Shown: positions 42,488-51,213 of the stretch, piece by piece
How the letters are laid out: every line of letters begins with the position of its first letter
Position numbering within the stretch: position 1 is the stretch's first letter
DNA from: Acidicapsa acidisoli
GTDB lineage: Bacteria; Acidobacteriota; Terriglobia; Terriglobales; Acidobacteriaceae
Length of the DNA stretch: 64,000 nt
Direction of reading: 5' to 3'
Assembly: GCF_025685625.1 (NCBI RefSeq)
Contig: NZ_JAGSYI010000006.1
Span: 186,001 to 250,000, forward strand
Notes under the pieces: generated by a model
What the model was told of the DNA's origin: nothing
What the model saw: the letters and a program-made list of their open reading frames with translations, nothing else
Databases searched by the model: none
Made by a program: the position numbers and the translations under genes

Positions 42488-45400
42488 ATGTTCTTTGGGT
42501 TCCTGCGCAGGATCGCGGTCTGCTTCAGCTTCGCCCCGATATTGATGGTGGCATCCATGGTGGCGTTTGCAGCCGAGAATTATGCGCTGGAGCCGGCGAC
42601 TCCGCTGGGCAGGCTGGGGCGACAGGTCTGGACGATGGAGAACGGCCTGCCGCAGAATACGGTTCCGGTGTTGCTGCAATCTCGCGATGGTTTTTTGTGG
42701 GCTGGCACTGAGCTGGGTCTGGCTCGTTTCGATGGCGTCAGCTTCCGTATTTTCGACCATGCGACGGCTGGAAGCTTTCCGGACGCCGAGATTCGCTGCC
42801 TGCTGAACTCCGCCATCGATAACAGTTTTTGGATCGGCACCAGCGATGGCCTTGTGCATTGGAGGAATGGTAATCAATCGCTGATAACCACGCGGGATGG
42901 GTTGCCGAGCAACTCTATTCGCGGATTGGCGCAGACGGCGAACGGCACGATTTGGGTATGGACAGAGACTGGGTTGGCAAGGCTCGTGGGAGGAGATTTT
43001 CGCGCCGCGCCCGAAGCTGGTTTTCCGCGCGGGGTGATTACCTCCATCGCGACCGACGAGGCGGGCGGATTGTGGTTGGGCACAACCAGCGAAGCGGCTG
43101 TATTTCGCGGAGAACACTGGAGCCCCGGACCGGACGCCATACCTCAGAAGGATGCAAATCAGCGGAACTTTGATCGCTCTGTCTTGGATCGCTCTGCCCT
43201 GGTGAAGACGATGGCAGGCGGTGATGTATTGATTTCAAACGGGAGCGGAGTCTTTCTGAAACATGACGACGCGATATCGCAGGTCTTGGCGAAATCCGCT
43301 CTCCCTTCCGACGGAATCAGCTTTCTGGACCGGCTTGGAGACGGAAGCGTGGCTGTTGCGAGCAAAACCACGGTCGTGCTGGCGCAAGGCAACAACGGCG
43401 CAGCTCAGTTGGTGGCGCAGTTTGTGATCGGCAGGGATTTGCCTGGATCTCGCATCGAAGCGATGTATGCCGACCGCGAGGGTAGTCTCTGGATCGGCAC
43501 GAATCGGGGACTGGCTAGGATTTCAAAGATCGGCGGAGCCCATGGTGCAATGGTTCAGTTGATGCCCGCGACCGATCCACTGGCTTCGAATGCCGTTGTT
43601 TCGCTGCTGGAAGATCGCGAGGGTGATCTTTGGGTCGGCACTGAGACAGCGGGGCTGCACATTCTGCGCGATGCACATTTTCGTGTGATCGGGACGAGCG
43701 AGGGGCTCAGTTCCGATGCAACGACTGCAGTAGTTCAGGATGCGCAGCAGACGCTTTGGATCGGGACAAGGGATGGCGGACTGAATCGCGTTGCTAATGG
43801 GATCGATGGGAAGCTTACGGTCACGAATCTGACGACTGAAAATGGGCTGTTGAGCAACGTGATTCTGTCACTGGCGGTTGCGCCGAACAGCGATGTGTGG
43901 GTGGGCACTCCGGATGGGCTCACTCGGATTGGGCGCGGCGGAGTAAACAGCTACACGTCGGCGGACGGCTTGCCGGATGACTTCATTCGCTCTGTGTTGG
44001 TAGCGCCGGATGAGACGGTATGGATTGGCACGCGACACGGATTGACGCATCTTGATCATGGCCGCTTTCAGAACTATACCCAGGCGGATGGGCTTGGCAG
44101 CGATCTCGTGGGCGCACTGGCACGTAGCGGGAATGGTGATCTTTGGATCGCGACGCTGAATGGATTGTCCCGGCTGCATGAGGGAAAGCTGTTGCGCTAT
44201 ACCACTGCGGACGGGCTCTCAAGCAATGTCATTACGGCGCTCGATGCGACGCCTGACGGCGCGATCTGGATTGGAACGCAGAGTGATGGGCTCAATTTAT
44301 GGGATGGGAAGCGATTTGTATCGATGCGGGGAGACGCGTCCCAGGATAACTCTGCCGTAGCTGCATTGCTACCGGCGGCTATTCATGCGGTAATGCCAGA
44401 TGACCGTGGCCATCTTTGGCTGGCGTCCAATGCGGGCCTCACGCGCGTCGATTTGCAGAACCTTATGGCGTGCATGGAGCGGGGCGAGTGTAGCTTGAAT
44501 GCGCTACATGCTGTCAGTTTCACAACGGCGGATGGTCTGCGGAGCCGGGAGACAAGCAACAACAGTCATCCGACCGCCTGCCGCACGAACGACGGAAGGC
44601 TCTTATTCACGACTCCTCGCGGCGTGATTGTTGCCGATCCGCTGCACTTCCCTGAGATTCCGCCACAACCTCCGGTGGCGATCGAGCGATTTGCCGTAGA
44701 TGATCGCGATACGGAGGCCGATGGAACGGTTCGCGTTGGCGCAGGCGCGTTGCGATTCCAGTTCGACTACGCTGGCTTGAGTTTTGCGGCTCCGCAGAAG
44801 CTGCGGTATCAGTACATGCTGGAAGGCTTCGATCACGCGTGGACGGACGCAGGCACGCGCCGGACGGCGTACTACACGAATATCCCTCCAGGGAAGTACC
44901 GCTTTCGTGTCCGCGCTTCGCTCGGGGAAGCCGGCTTTCTGGCATTGCGGGATGCATCGGGTGTAACGGCCGACAATCCACAGGAGGCATCGTGCAGCTT
45001 TCAACTGCTTCCGCATTTTTACCAAACGGTCTGGTTCTGGGCGCTGGTGCTCCTGGGAATCGCCGCAGTGGTGTGGCTGATCTTCCGGCAAAGGGTATTA
45101 CGAGTCGAACGGGAGTTTCGTGCCGTAATGAGCGAGCGTAATCGCATTGCGCGAGAAATTCACGACACTCTGGCGCAGGGATATGTTGGGATCTCGCTGC
45201 AACTGGAGATTCTGGGTCAGTTGTTACGCCACAATCGCACGGACGCTGCGGCGAAGCATCTCGCGCTGACGCAGGAGATGGTCCGTGAGGGGCTGGACGA
45301 TGCGCGGCAGTCGATATGGGCATTGCGTTCGCACGACGCGGGCGAGCAGATTTTGCCAATTCGGCTGCGCCGGTTGGTGGAACAGGCCGGGGCTGATGGC

Positions 45401-45823
45401 CTGACCGCGCATCTTGAAGTGCATGGAGCTTATAGGGCTCTGAGTGCGGATACAGAACAGGAGATCCTGCGCATCGCGCAGGAGGCTATCCATAATGTGA
45501 AGAAACATGCGGAGGCTGTCCGGTTGAGTGTTCGGCTGGAGTACGATGAGCGCGTGCTGACGCTTACCGTTACCGATGACGGCAAAGGTTTCGCCGCTCG
45601 GGAGCAAGCGGTCGGCGAGGACGGTCACTATGGCCTGACGGGAATGCGCGAGCGCGCCGCGCTTATACGAGGGCAGATCGAGATCGTCAGCGAGCCCGGA
45701 GCGGGAACGACGGTAAATCTGAGTGTGCCCGCTCCGGAGGCTCGCGCTAAAACAACAGGCCCGGAGGATGCGGGCAAGAAGCAGACAGTTGCAAGCACAG
45801 GTACAAGTAAGGAGCAATCATGA
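42488..45823 (+). CDS. Membrane sensor histidine kinase with periplasmic two-component propeller
   Basis: 1111 aa. A signal/anchor (IAVCFSFAPILMVASMVAFA), then two seven-bladed Reg_prop propellers in the periplasm (repeats such as RDGFLWAGTELGLARFDG, DREGSLWIGTNRGLARI, PDGAIWIGTQSDGLNLWDG), a Y_Y_Y domain (LRYQYMLEGFDHAWTDAG), a membrane helix (TVWFWALVLLGIAAVVWLIF) and a HisKA_3/HATPase kinase. The phospho-His is in IAREIHDTLAQGYVG (about residue 890). Such kinases sense glycans or other periplasmic signals. The ATG at 42488 is used; a TTG at 42479 is possible. The stop overlaps the response regulator start by four bases (ATGA). Confidence 0.93.
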   Translation: MFFGFLRRIAVCFSFAPILMVASMVAFAAENYALEPATPLGRLGRQVWTMENGLPQNTVPVLLQSRDGFLWAGTELGLARFDGVSFRIFDHATAGSFPDAEIRCLLNSAIDNSFWIGTSDGLVHWRNGNQSLITTRDGLPSNSIRGLAQTANGTIWVWTETGLARLVGGDFRAAPEAGFPRGVITSIATDEAGGLWLGTTSEAAVFRGEHWSPGPDAIPQKDANQRNFDRSVLDRSALVKTMAGGDVLISNGSGVFLKHDDAISQVLAKSALPSDGISFLDRLGDGSVAVASKTTVVLAQGNNGAAQLVAQFVIGRDLPGSRIEAMYADREGSLWIGTNRGLARISKIGGAHGAMVQLMPATDPLASNAVVSLLEDREGDLWVGTETAGLHILRDAHFRVIGTSEGLSSDATTAVVQDAQQTLWIGTRDGGLNRVANGIDGKLTVTNLTTENGLLSNVILSLAVAPNSDVWVGTPDGLTRIGRGGVNSYTSADGLPDDFIRSVLVAPDETVWIGTRHGLTHLDHGRFQNYTQADGLGSDLVGALARSGNGDLWIATLNGLSRLHEGKLLRYTTADGLSSNVITALDATPDGAIWIGTQSDGLNLWDGKRFVSMRGDASQDNSAVAALLPAAIHAVMPDDRGHLWLASNAGLTRVDLQNLMACMERGECSLNALHAVSFTTADGLRSRETSNNSHPTACRTNDGRLLFTTPRGVIVADPLHFPEIPPQPPVAIERFAVDDRDTEADGTVRVGAGALRFQFDYAGLSFAAPQKLRYQYMLEGFDHAWTDAGTRRTAYYTNIPPGKYRFRVRASLGEAGFLALRDASGVTADNPQEASCSFQLLPHFYQTVWFWALVLLGIAAVVWLIFRQRVLRVEREFRAVMSERNRIAREIHDTLAQGYVGISLQLEILGQLLRHNRTDAAAKHLALTQEMVREGLDDARQSIWALRSHDAGEQILPIRLRRLVEQAGADGLTAHLEVHGAYRALSADTEQEILRIAQEAIHNVKKHAEAVRLSVRLEYDERVLTLTVTDDGKGFAAREQAVGEDGHYGLTGMRERAALIRGQIEIVSEPGAGTTVNLSVPAPEARAKTTGPEDAGKKQTVASTGTSKEQS

Positions 45824-46470
45824 CGGGTAATACAATTCGAATTCTTGTAGTCGAGGATCATCAGATCGTACGCCAGGGACTTGTGGCTCTGCTGAGTGTC
45901 GTGGATGGAGTCGAGGTTGTGGGCCAGGCGGCGGATGGCGCAGAGGCTGTAAAACAATTTGAGACCTGCCATCCGGATGTGACGCTGATCGATCTTCGCC
46001 TGCCGAAGATGGGCGGCGTCGAAGTGATCCAACGGGTGCGGGCGAACCACGCCAATGCGCGATTCATTGTGCTGACCACATATGATGGGGACGAAGATAT
46101 CTATCGGGCTTTGCAGGCTGGTGCGCGGGCTTATCTGCTGAAGGGAATGACCGTTGAGGTGCTGGTCTCGACGATTCGCTCGGTCCATGCGGGCAAGTCC
46201 ATTATCCCTCCGTCGATTGCGCAGAAGCTGGCCGAGCGCATGGCCACTGAACAGTTGACCCAACGCGAGCAGGAGGTGCTGGAGCAGATTGTCCGAGGCA
46301 AGAGCAACAAGGAGATCGGACAGACGCTCGATATTTCGGAAGCCACGGTAAAGACACACATCAATAATCTGCTGGGCAAGCTGGGCGTTGAGGATCGGAC
46401 ACAGGCGGCCACCGCAGCGATTCAACGCGGGCTGGTGCAACTGGATTCTCAGGGGGATCTTCGCATATGA
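45820..46470 (+). CDS. NarL/LuxR-type response regulator
   Basis: 216 aa. Receiver with IRILVVEDHQIVRQGLVALL, phospho-acceptor Asp in TLIDLRLPKMGG and Lys in YLLKGMT, then the helix-turn-helix (LTQREQEVLEQIVRGKSNKEIGQTLD, ATVKTHINNLLGKLGVEDRTQ). It is the partner of the propeller kinase, with translational coupling at ATGA. The stop overlaps the next start by four bases as well. Its target genes are not identifiable here. Confidence 0.95.
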   Translation: MTGNTIRILVVEDHQIVRQGLVALLSVVDGVEVVGQAADGAEAVKQFETCHPDVTLIDLRLPKMGGVEVIQRVRANHANARFIVLTTYDGDEDIYRALQAGARAYLLKGMTVEVLVSTIRSVHAGKSIIPPSIAQKLAERMATEQLTQREQEVLEQIVRGKSNKEIGQTLDISEATVKTHINNLLGKLGVEDRTQAATAAIQRGLVQLDSQGDLRI

Positions 46471-47015
46471 GAAGGCATGGCGTGGACGGTTTGACACACA
46501 GAGTGATTGTTCTGGGGATTCTCTTCCTCGTGGCTGCGACGGCTGGATTGGCTCAGAAGACCGTCTGGCGGCAGGCTACGGATGCGGAGCTCGCCGCGCT
46601 CTTGCCGGCGCGCGCGCCCGTCGAGAAGGAACATATTGAAACAGAGATGCGCACGGCCAGCGGCATTACGGATGGCAAAGGGCACTTCATCGCGGGAGTG
46701 GTGCTGATTACCGCTGGCTACTCCGCAGACGGCAAGTATTCTCATTACCTGGTGGTACAGACGCCCGTGCGTGTTGGCGGCGTCAGCCTGGCGCCGGGCG
46801 AATATGTCTTCGGCTGGCAACGCGATGGAGCCGATGGAAGCACGCTCAGTGTGCACTTGCACGAAGCGCTGACCGGCAAGCTGCTCGGCGTGGCTCAGGC
46901 GCACAAGATCGCTGGAAACAGCCGGGTCGAATCGCTGCGCATCTGGGCGCCGGGGGACAAGCCGGTGATTCAGATTGGGCGGTTTGCTGTTCCTTATGAA
47001 CTTGGAGACGAATAG
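46467..47015 (+). CDS. Secreted protein of unknown function
   Basis: 182 aa with an N-terminal signal (VIVLGILFLVAATAGLAQ). The rest is a small beta-rich domain (GHFIAGVVLITAGYSADGKYSHYLVVQTPVRVGGVSLAPGEYVFGW in outline), as in acidobacterial exported hypotheticals. It overlaps the response regulator stop (ATGA) and so belongs to that operon; perhaps an accessory factor of the signalling system. Family not recognised. Confidence 0.7.
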   Translation: MRRHGVDGLTHRVIVLGILFLVAATAGLAQKTVWRQATDAELAALLPARAPVEKEHIETEMRTASGITDGKGHFIAGVVLITAGYSADGKYSHYLVVQTPVRVGGVSLAPGEYVFGWQRDGADGSTLSVHLHEALTGKLLGVAQAHKIAGNSRVESLRIWAPGDKPVIQIGRFAVPYELGDE

Positions 47016-47091
47016 GGATACTTTGCCGCCGTCGCCTTCTCCAACCTTCGATTGATACTGGCCCTGAATTTTGCCTCGTATACTGGCTGTC

Positions 47092-48969
47092 ATGCCTTCG
47101 GTAGCCGGTTTTCGTTCGCTCTCCTGTGCTTTATTCGCGTCTTTTTTGCTCTTATCGGGCTTCGCTGTTGCCCAAAGCGGGTCGACCGGCTCGGTCGGGC
47201 CGGGCCCCGGAGGACAGCGTATCGACAAGCCGACCGAAGGTGCGCAGCCTGCGGCAAGTGGCGGCGTGGCAACCGGCTCTCCTCATCCAATTCAATTGGA
47301 CAGCCACCAGCGGCCAATCACGGCAGGGGGATTTGTCTCCTCAGGGCCAGTGATCTTTCAGGACATCTCCGAGAAGGCGGGCGTCACGCATTGGACGCAC
47401 AAGATGGGGAATGCCGATAAGCAGTTCATCCTGGAGACAAATGGCTCCGGCGTGGGGCTAATCGATTATGACAACGACGGATGGCTGGACATCTATTTCG
47501 TCAACGGCTCGACCTTCAAGGCTCTGGACGGCAAAGAAGAATCGCCGCACGCAGCGCTGTTTCACAACAACCACGATGGGACATTTACCGACGTGGCTGC
47601 CAAGGCCGGCGTGACCAACGACCGCTGGGGCTTTGGCGTTGCGATTGCCGACTACGACAACGATGGCTGGCCGGATATTTTCGTAGCTAACTACGGAAAG
47701 AACCGGCTGTATCACAACAATCATGACGGAACCTTTACCGATGTGGCGGAAAAGGCCGGCGTAACGCTGGGAAACTGGTCGGCGGGCGCGACCTGGGGCG
47801 ACTATGACGGCGACGGAAAGCTCGATCTCTTTGTCTCCGGATATGTGCACTTCGACCGCGATAATCTTCCAGTGCGCGGCGAGAACGGCGTCTCGTTTGC
47901 GTTCTGTTCGTTTCGTGGCGAGCCCGTGAACTGCGGTCCGCACGGGCTGAAGGGCGAGCCTGACCATCTCTTTCACAACAATGGCGACGGGACGTTTACC
48001 GATGTGAGCGTCAAGGCTGGTGTGGCTGATCTGCCGGGCTATTACGGATTGAGCGCGCTGTTTGTGGACATCAACAACGATGGCAAGCCGGATCTGCTGG
48101 TGGGAAATGACTCGACGCCGAACTATCTCTATCTAAACAAGGGAGATGGGACATTCGAGGACGTAAGCTACGCCTCGGGTTATGCGCTGAATGAGGCAGG
48201 GCGCGAGACGGCTTCGATGGGTATTGCTGTTGGGGACTACGAAAACAATGGCTTGCTGGATATCTACAACACCACATTCTCGGATGACTACAAGCCGCTC
48301 TATCACAACGAAGGCGATGCGAACTTCACCGACATCAGCTACCAGATGGGGATTGCCGAGAACTCGGTTCCCTTCCTTGGCTGGGGCGATGCGTTCATCG
48401 ATTATGACAACGACGGATGGAAGGATCTGCTGACGGTCAATGGCCACGTATATCCTCAAGTCGATCAGCATCCGTGGGGAACGACATGGGCGCAGCGACC
48501 GCTGCTCTATCGCAATTTGCAGGGTAAAAAGTTTGAATTGATGCCTGCTGTCGAAGGAACTGGTTTGGCACTGGTAATTCCGTCTCGCGGAATGGCAGTT
48601 GGAGATCTATTCAATGATGGCAAGCTGGATGCGGTGATCAATGTGGAGGATCATCATCCGGTGCTACTGCGCAATGTGAATCCAGACCACAATCACTGGA
48701 TCGAGTTGAAGCTAGTAGGAGGTCCGAAAAGTCCGCGTGACGCAGTGGGAGCTACAGTCTATGTGACCGCGAATCACATGCGTCAACGCGCTGACGTGAT
48801 GAGCGGCGGCAGCTATATTTCTTCGAGCGATCAGCGGCCGCATTTTGGGTTGGGCGAGGCCACTGCGGTCGAAGAGATTGAAGTGCATTGGCCAGGCGGC
48901 AAGGTGGAGAAGTTTTCTGCGCCGGGCGTGGACCGCATCGTGACACTGACTGAGGGCAGCGGTCAGTAG
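47092..48969 (+). CDS. CRTAC1-family FG-GAP repeat protein with ASPIC/UnbV domain
   Basis: 625 aa with signal peptide (SLSCALFASFLLLSGFAVAQ). FG-GAP/VCBS calcium-binding repeats (DYDNDGWLDIYFVNG, DYDNDGWPDIFVANYG, DYDGDGKLDLFVSGY, DYENNGLLDIYNT) are followed at the C-terminus by the ASPIC/UnbV domain (NHWIELKLVGGPKSPRDAVGA and HFGLGEATAVEEIEVHWPGG). It has a beta-propeller surface fold and probably binds ligands or other proteins. It is a full-length paralogue of the partial gene at 1-981. The ATG at 47092 is used; a TTG at 47071 is possible. Confidence 0.92.
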   Translation: MPSVAGFRSLSCALFASFLLLSGFAVAQSGSTGSVGPGPGGQRIDKPTEGAQPAASGGVATGSPHPIQLDSHQRPITAGGFVSSGPVIFQDISEKAGVTHWTHKMGNADKQFILETNGSGVGLIDYDNDGWLDIYFVNGSTFKALDGKEESPHAALFHNNHDGTFTDVAAKAGVTNDRWGFGVAIADYDNDGWPDIFVANYGKNRLYHNNHDGTFTDVAEKAGVTLGNWSAGATWGDYDGDGKLDLFVSGYVHFDRDNLPVRGENGVSFAFCSFRGEPVNCGPHGLKGEPDHLFHNNGDGTFTDVSVKAGVADLPGYYGLSALFVDINNDGKPDLLVGNDSTPNYLYLNKGDGTFEDVSYASGYALNEAGRETASMGIAVGDYENNGLLDIYNTTFSDDYKPLYHNEGDANFTDISYQMGIAENSVPFLGWGDAFIDYDNDGWKDLLTVNGHVYPQVDQHPWGTTWAQRPLLYRNLQGKKFELMPAVEGTGLALVIPSRGMAVGDLFNDGKLDAVINVEDHHPVLLRNVNPDHNHWIELKLVGGPKSPRDAVGATVYVTANHMRQRADVMSGGSYISSSDQRPHFGLGEATAVEEIEVHWPGGKVEKFSAPGVDRIVTLTEGSGQ

Positions 48970-49034
48970 TCTTGCCACATAGGCAAAAATAACGCGTAAT
49001 GCGGGAAGTGAAGGAATTCAGCTTCAAGGCGCAA

Positions 49035-50429
49035 ATGGCATTCAATCAGGAAGACAGCCCCTCCTCGCAGGCAACAGACTCGACGAATCCCCACCCCGCT
49101 AACTTCACGCGCTGGCACGTGCTGACCATCTCACTGCTTGCGCTCGGTTACTCAGGCTACTACTTTTGCCGTTCTGATCTTTCCGTCGTGCTGCCGCTGC
49201 TGATACGCGACCTGGGTCAGCATGGGATACCTGCGAACGTTGCGCAGGTGCGTCTGGGGTTCATCGCTTCTGCTGGCGTACTGGCTTATGCGCTGGGCAA
49301 GTTCGTCTGCGGATCGCTGGCGGATCTCTTCGGCGGACGAAACAACTTCCTCGCAGGAATGGCAGGGGCAATTCTCTTTACCATCCTGTTTGCCGTGGGC
49401 GGAGGATTCCCGATCTTTACGCTTGCCTGGATGGGCAATCGGCTATTTCAGTCGGCTGGATGGGTTGGGCTGGTTAAGGTTTCCTCCCGTTGGTTTTCGT
49501 ATTCGATCTACGGCACAGTGATGGCGGTACTGAGCCTTAGCTACCTCTTTGGCGATGCTGCTGCGCGCGAGGCGATGTCGCTGCTGCTCGGAGCCGGGAT
49601 GGGATGGCGTGGCATCTTCTTTACCGGCGCCGGGTTGCTGACGCTCCTGCTGATCGCCAATCTCTGGCTGTTGCGCGAGACACCGCAGGAGCGCGGATTG
49701 CCGGCTCCGCAGACCAATCCCCTGAATGTGTATGCCGCACAGGACTTAAAAAAAGGAGGCAAAGAGGCCAGCATGTCGCCGGGCCTGGGTGCGATTCTTC
49801 GTCCTCTGCTGGCCAGCCGCTTCTTCTGGATGGTGTGTCTGCTTTCGCTTGGAACGACGCTGCTGCGTGAGACATTCAACCTGTGGACACCGACCTATTT
49901 TGTCGAGTATGTCGGCCTTTCGAATGCGCAGGCAGCCAGCCGCAGTGCACTCTTCCCGCTCTTTGGAGGGGTTTCGGTGCTGGTGGCTGGCTTTCTCAGT
50001 GACAGGCTGGGCCTGAATGGACGCAGTCTTGTGCTCTTTGGTGGTCTCGCTGCCGGAACGGTTTGTTTATTCCTGCTGGCGCAGGTGCCGGGGCATGATA
50101 ATCCCTGGATTCCGGTCGCGCTGGTTGCGCTGGTTGGCTTTCTACTGATGGGGCCTTACTCGTATCTGGCGGGAGCGATGTCCATGGATTTTGGCGGCGA
50201 CAAAGGCAGCGCCACCGCGGCCGGAATCATTGATGGAGTGGGGTACCTGGCTGGTGTGCTCTCCGGCGATACGATGGCGCGCATCACTGTGCTCTATGGG
50301 TGGCGCAACGCTTTTGTCGCGCTCGCTGTAACGTGCCTGCTGACTGCGATGGTGGCGCTGGTGCTGGCGATCAGCCAACGTCGCGAGGCTCAACTACGAT
50401 TGAGAGAGCTCTCTTCGACAAGGGGATAA
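49035..50429 (+). CDS. MFS transporter, organophosphate:phosphate antiporter-like
   Basis: 464 aa with about 12 membrane helices. SGYYFCRSDLSVVLPLLIRDLG, ALGKFVCGSLADLFGGRN, RLFQSAGWVGLVKVSSRWF and ETPQERGLP are features of the OPA (GlpT/UhpC-like) branch, which exchanges phosphorylated compounds. The ATG at 49035 has AAGG 5 nt upstream; an ATG at 48999 lacks one. It ends 5 nt before the PhnZ-like gene, so a shared role in phosphonate or organophosphate uptake is likely. Confidence 0.85.
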   Translation: MAFNQEDSPSSQATDSTNPHPANFTRWHVLTISLLALGYSGYYFCRSDLSVVLPLLIRDLGQHGIPANVAQVRLGFIASAGVLAYALGKFVCGSLADLFGGRNNFLAGMAGAILFTILFAVGGGFPIFTLAWMGNRLFQSAGWVGLVKVSSRWFSYSIYGTVMAVLSLSYLFGDAAAREAMSLLLGAGMGWRGIFFTGAGLLTLLLIANLWLLRETPQERGLPAPQTNPLNVYAAQDLKKGGKEASMSPGLGAILRPLLASRFFWMVCLLSLGTTLLRETFNLWTPTYFVEYVGLSNAQAASRSALFPLFGGVSVLVAGFLSDRLGLNGRSLVLFGGLAAGTVCLFLLAQVPGHDNPWIPVALVALVGFLLMGPYSYLAGAMSMDFGGDKGSATAAGIIDGVGYLAGVLSGDTMARITVLYGWRNAFVALAVTCLLTAMVALVLAISQRREAQLRLRELSSTRG

Positions 50430-50434
50430 CAGAT

Positions 50435-50998
50435 ATGGATATTAATTTAGTACAACTGGATACTCCGGAGGCGGTTGTCGCATGGATGACAAGGCACGGC
50501 GGAGAAGCGTATTTTGGCGAGCCGGTTACGGTGCTGGAGCACTGTCTGCAGGCTGCGTTCTTTGCTCGTAATAAAGAGAAGGCTGATTCGCTCGTCGCCG
50601 CGGCGCTCCTGCATGACGTCGGTCATCTGCTGCATCAGGGAGGCGAGGATGTCGCCGATCATGGGATCGACACGAGACACGAGGAACTGGCAGATCAGAT
50701 GCTTGCAGCGCATCTTCCTCCGTCAGTCACCGAGCCGATCCGGCTGCATGTGGCGGCCAAACGCTACCTGTGCTTTGCCGAACCTGCTTATCGGGACGCG
50801 CTGTCGCCATCTTCCGCCCTGAGTCTGGGTTTGCAAGGCGGCCCAATGTCTGAGGAGGAGGCGAAGGGCTTTCTTGCGTTACCGTTCGCGTTGGACGCCG
50901 TCGCACTGCGGCATTGGGACGACGAAGCCAAGATCGCCGGTTTGCATGTGCCCGAGATTGAATCCTATCTACCACTACTCAAGACGCTTTGGCGGTAG
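50435..50998 (+). CDS. PhnZ-like HD-domain oxygenase
   Basis: 187 aa. HD-fold metal motifs: EHCLQAAFFA, ALLHDVGHLL (His-Asp), TRHEELADQML and RLHVAAKRYLC, with LQGGPMSEEEAKGF. These match the mixed-valence di-iron PhnZ family that cleaves the C-P bond of 2-amino-1-hydroxyethylphosphonate; related TmpB acts on trimethylated forms. No PhnY-type hydroxylase is in the window. GGGG lies 9 nt before the ATG. It overlaps nothing and follows the transporter by 5 nt. The substrate is likely a phosphonate, by analogy. Confidence 0.82.
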   Translation: MDINLVQLDTPEAVVAWMTRHGGEAYFGEPVTVLEHCLQAAFFARNKEKADSLVAAALLHDVGHLLHQGGEDVADHGIDTRHEELADQMLAAHLPPSVTEPIRLHVAAKRYLCFAEPAYRDALSPSSALSLGLQGGPMSEEEAKGFLALPFALDAVALRHWDDEAKIAGLHVPEIESYLPLLKTLWR

Positions 50999-51042
50999 TT
51001 TCGGTTTACTCACAGCGTTTTGTTATATATTCAACGTAATGA

Positions 51043-51122
51043 AACAGGGGTGCTCCGCGAAATTTTGCGGGGCTGAGAGAGTCCCTTTGGACCCGAACCG
51101 GGTAATACCGGCGTGGGAAGTT
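51043..51122 (+). promoter_or_regulatory. TPP (THI element) riboswitch
   Basis: The conserved aptamer parts are present: AGGGGTGCTCC, a variable P2/P3 arm, GGGCTGAGAGAG, a P4 arm, ACCCGAACCGGGTAATACCG and GCGTGGGAAG. It lies about 90 nt before the start of the TonB receptor gene. Thiamin pyrophosphate binding usually switches off expression, so the receptor probably serves thiamin or a thiamin precursor. Confidence 0.95.
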
Positions 51123-51213
51123 TTCGAGACGCGGCCCGTCCCGACAGGCTTTGCGTTGCGCGAGCACCTCTTGTTTCCCGAGCCGTTTTTCCGGCCGGAA
51201 TCAAGGGGAACGT

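Noticed and set aside
42328-42558. 76-codon minus-strand frame to the right of the hairpin at 42274
   Set aside because: Overlaps the start of the sensor kinase in antisense and has no ribosome-binding site; it does not explain the hairpin convincingly.
42900-44300. Repeat array, CRISPR-like
   Set aside because: The periodic similarity comes from the propeller blades of the sensor kinase (WIGT...GL motifs) in one reading frame, not from exact DNA repeats with spacers.
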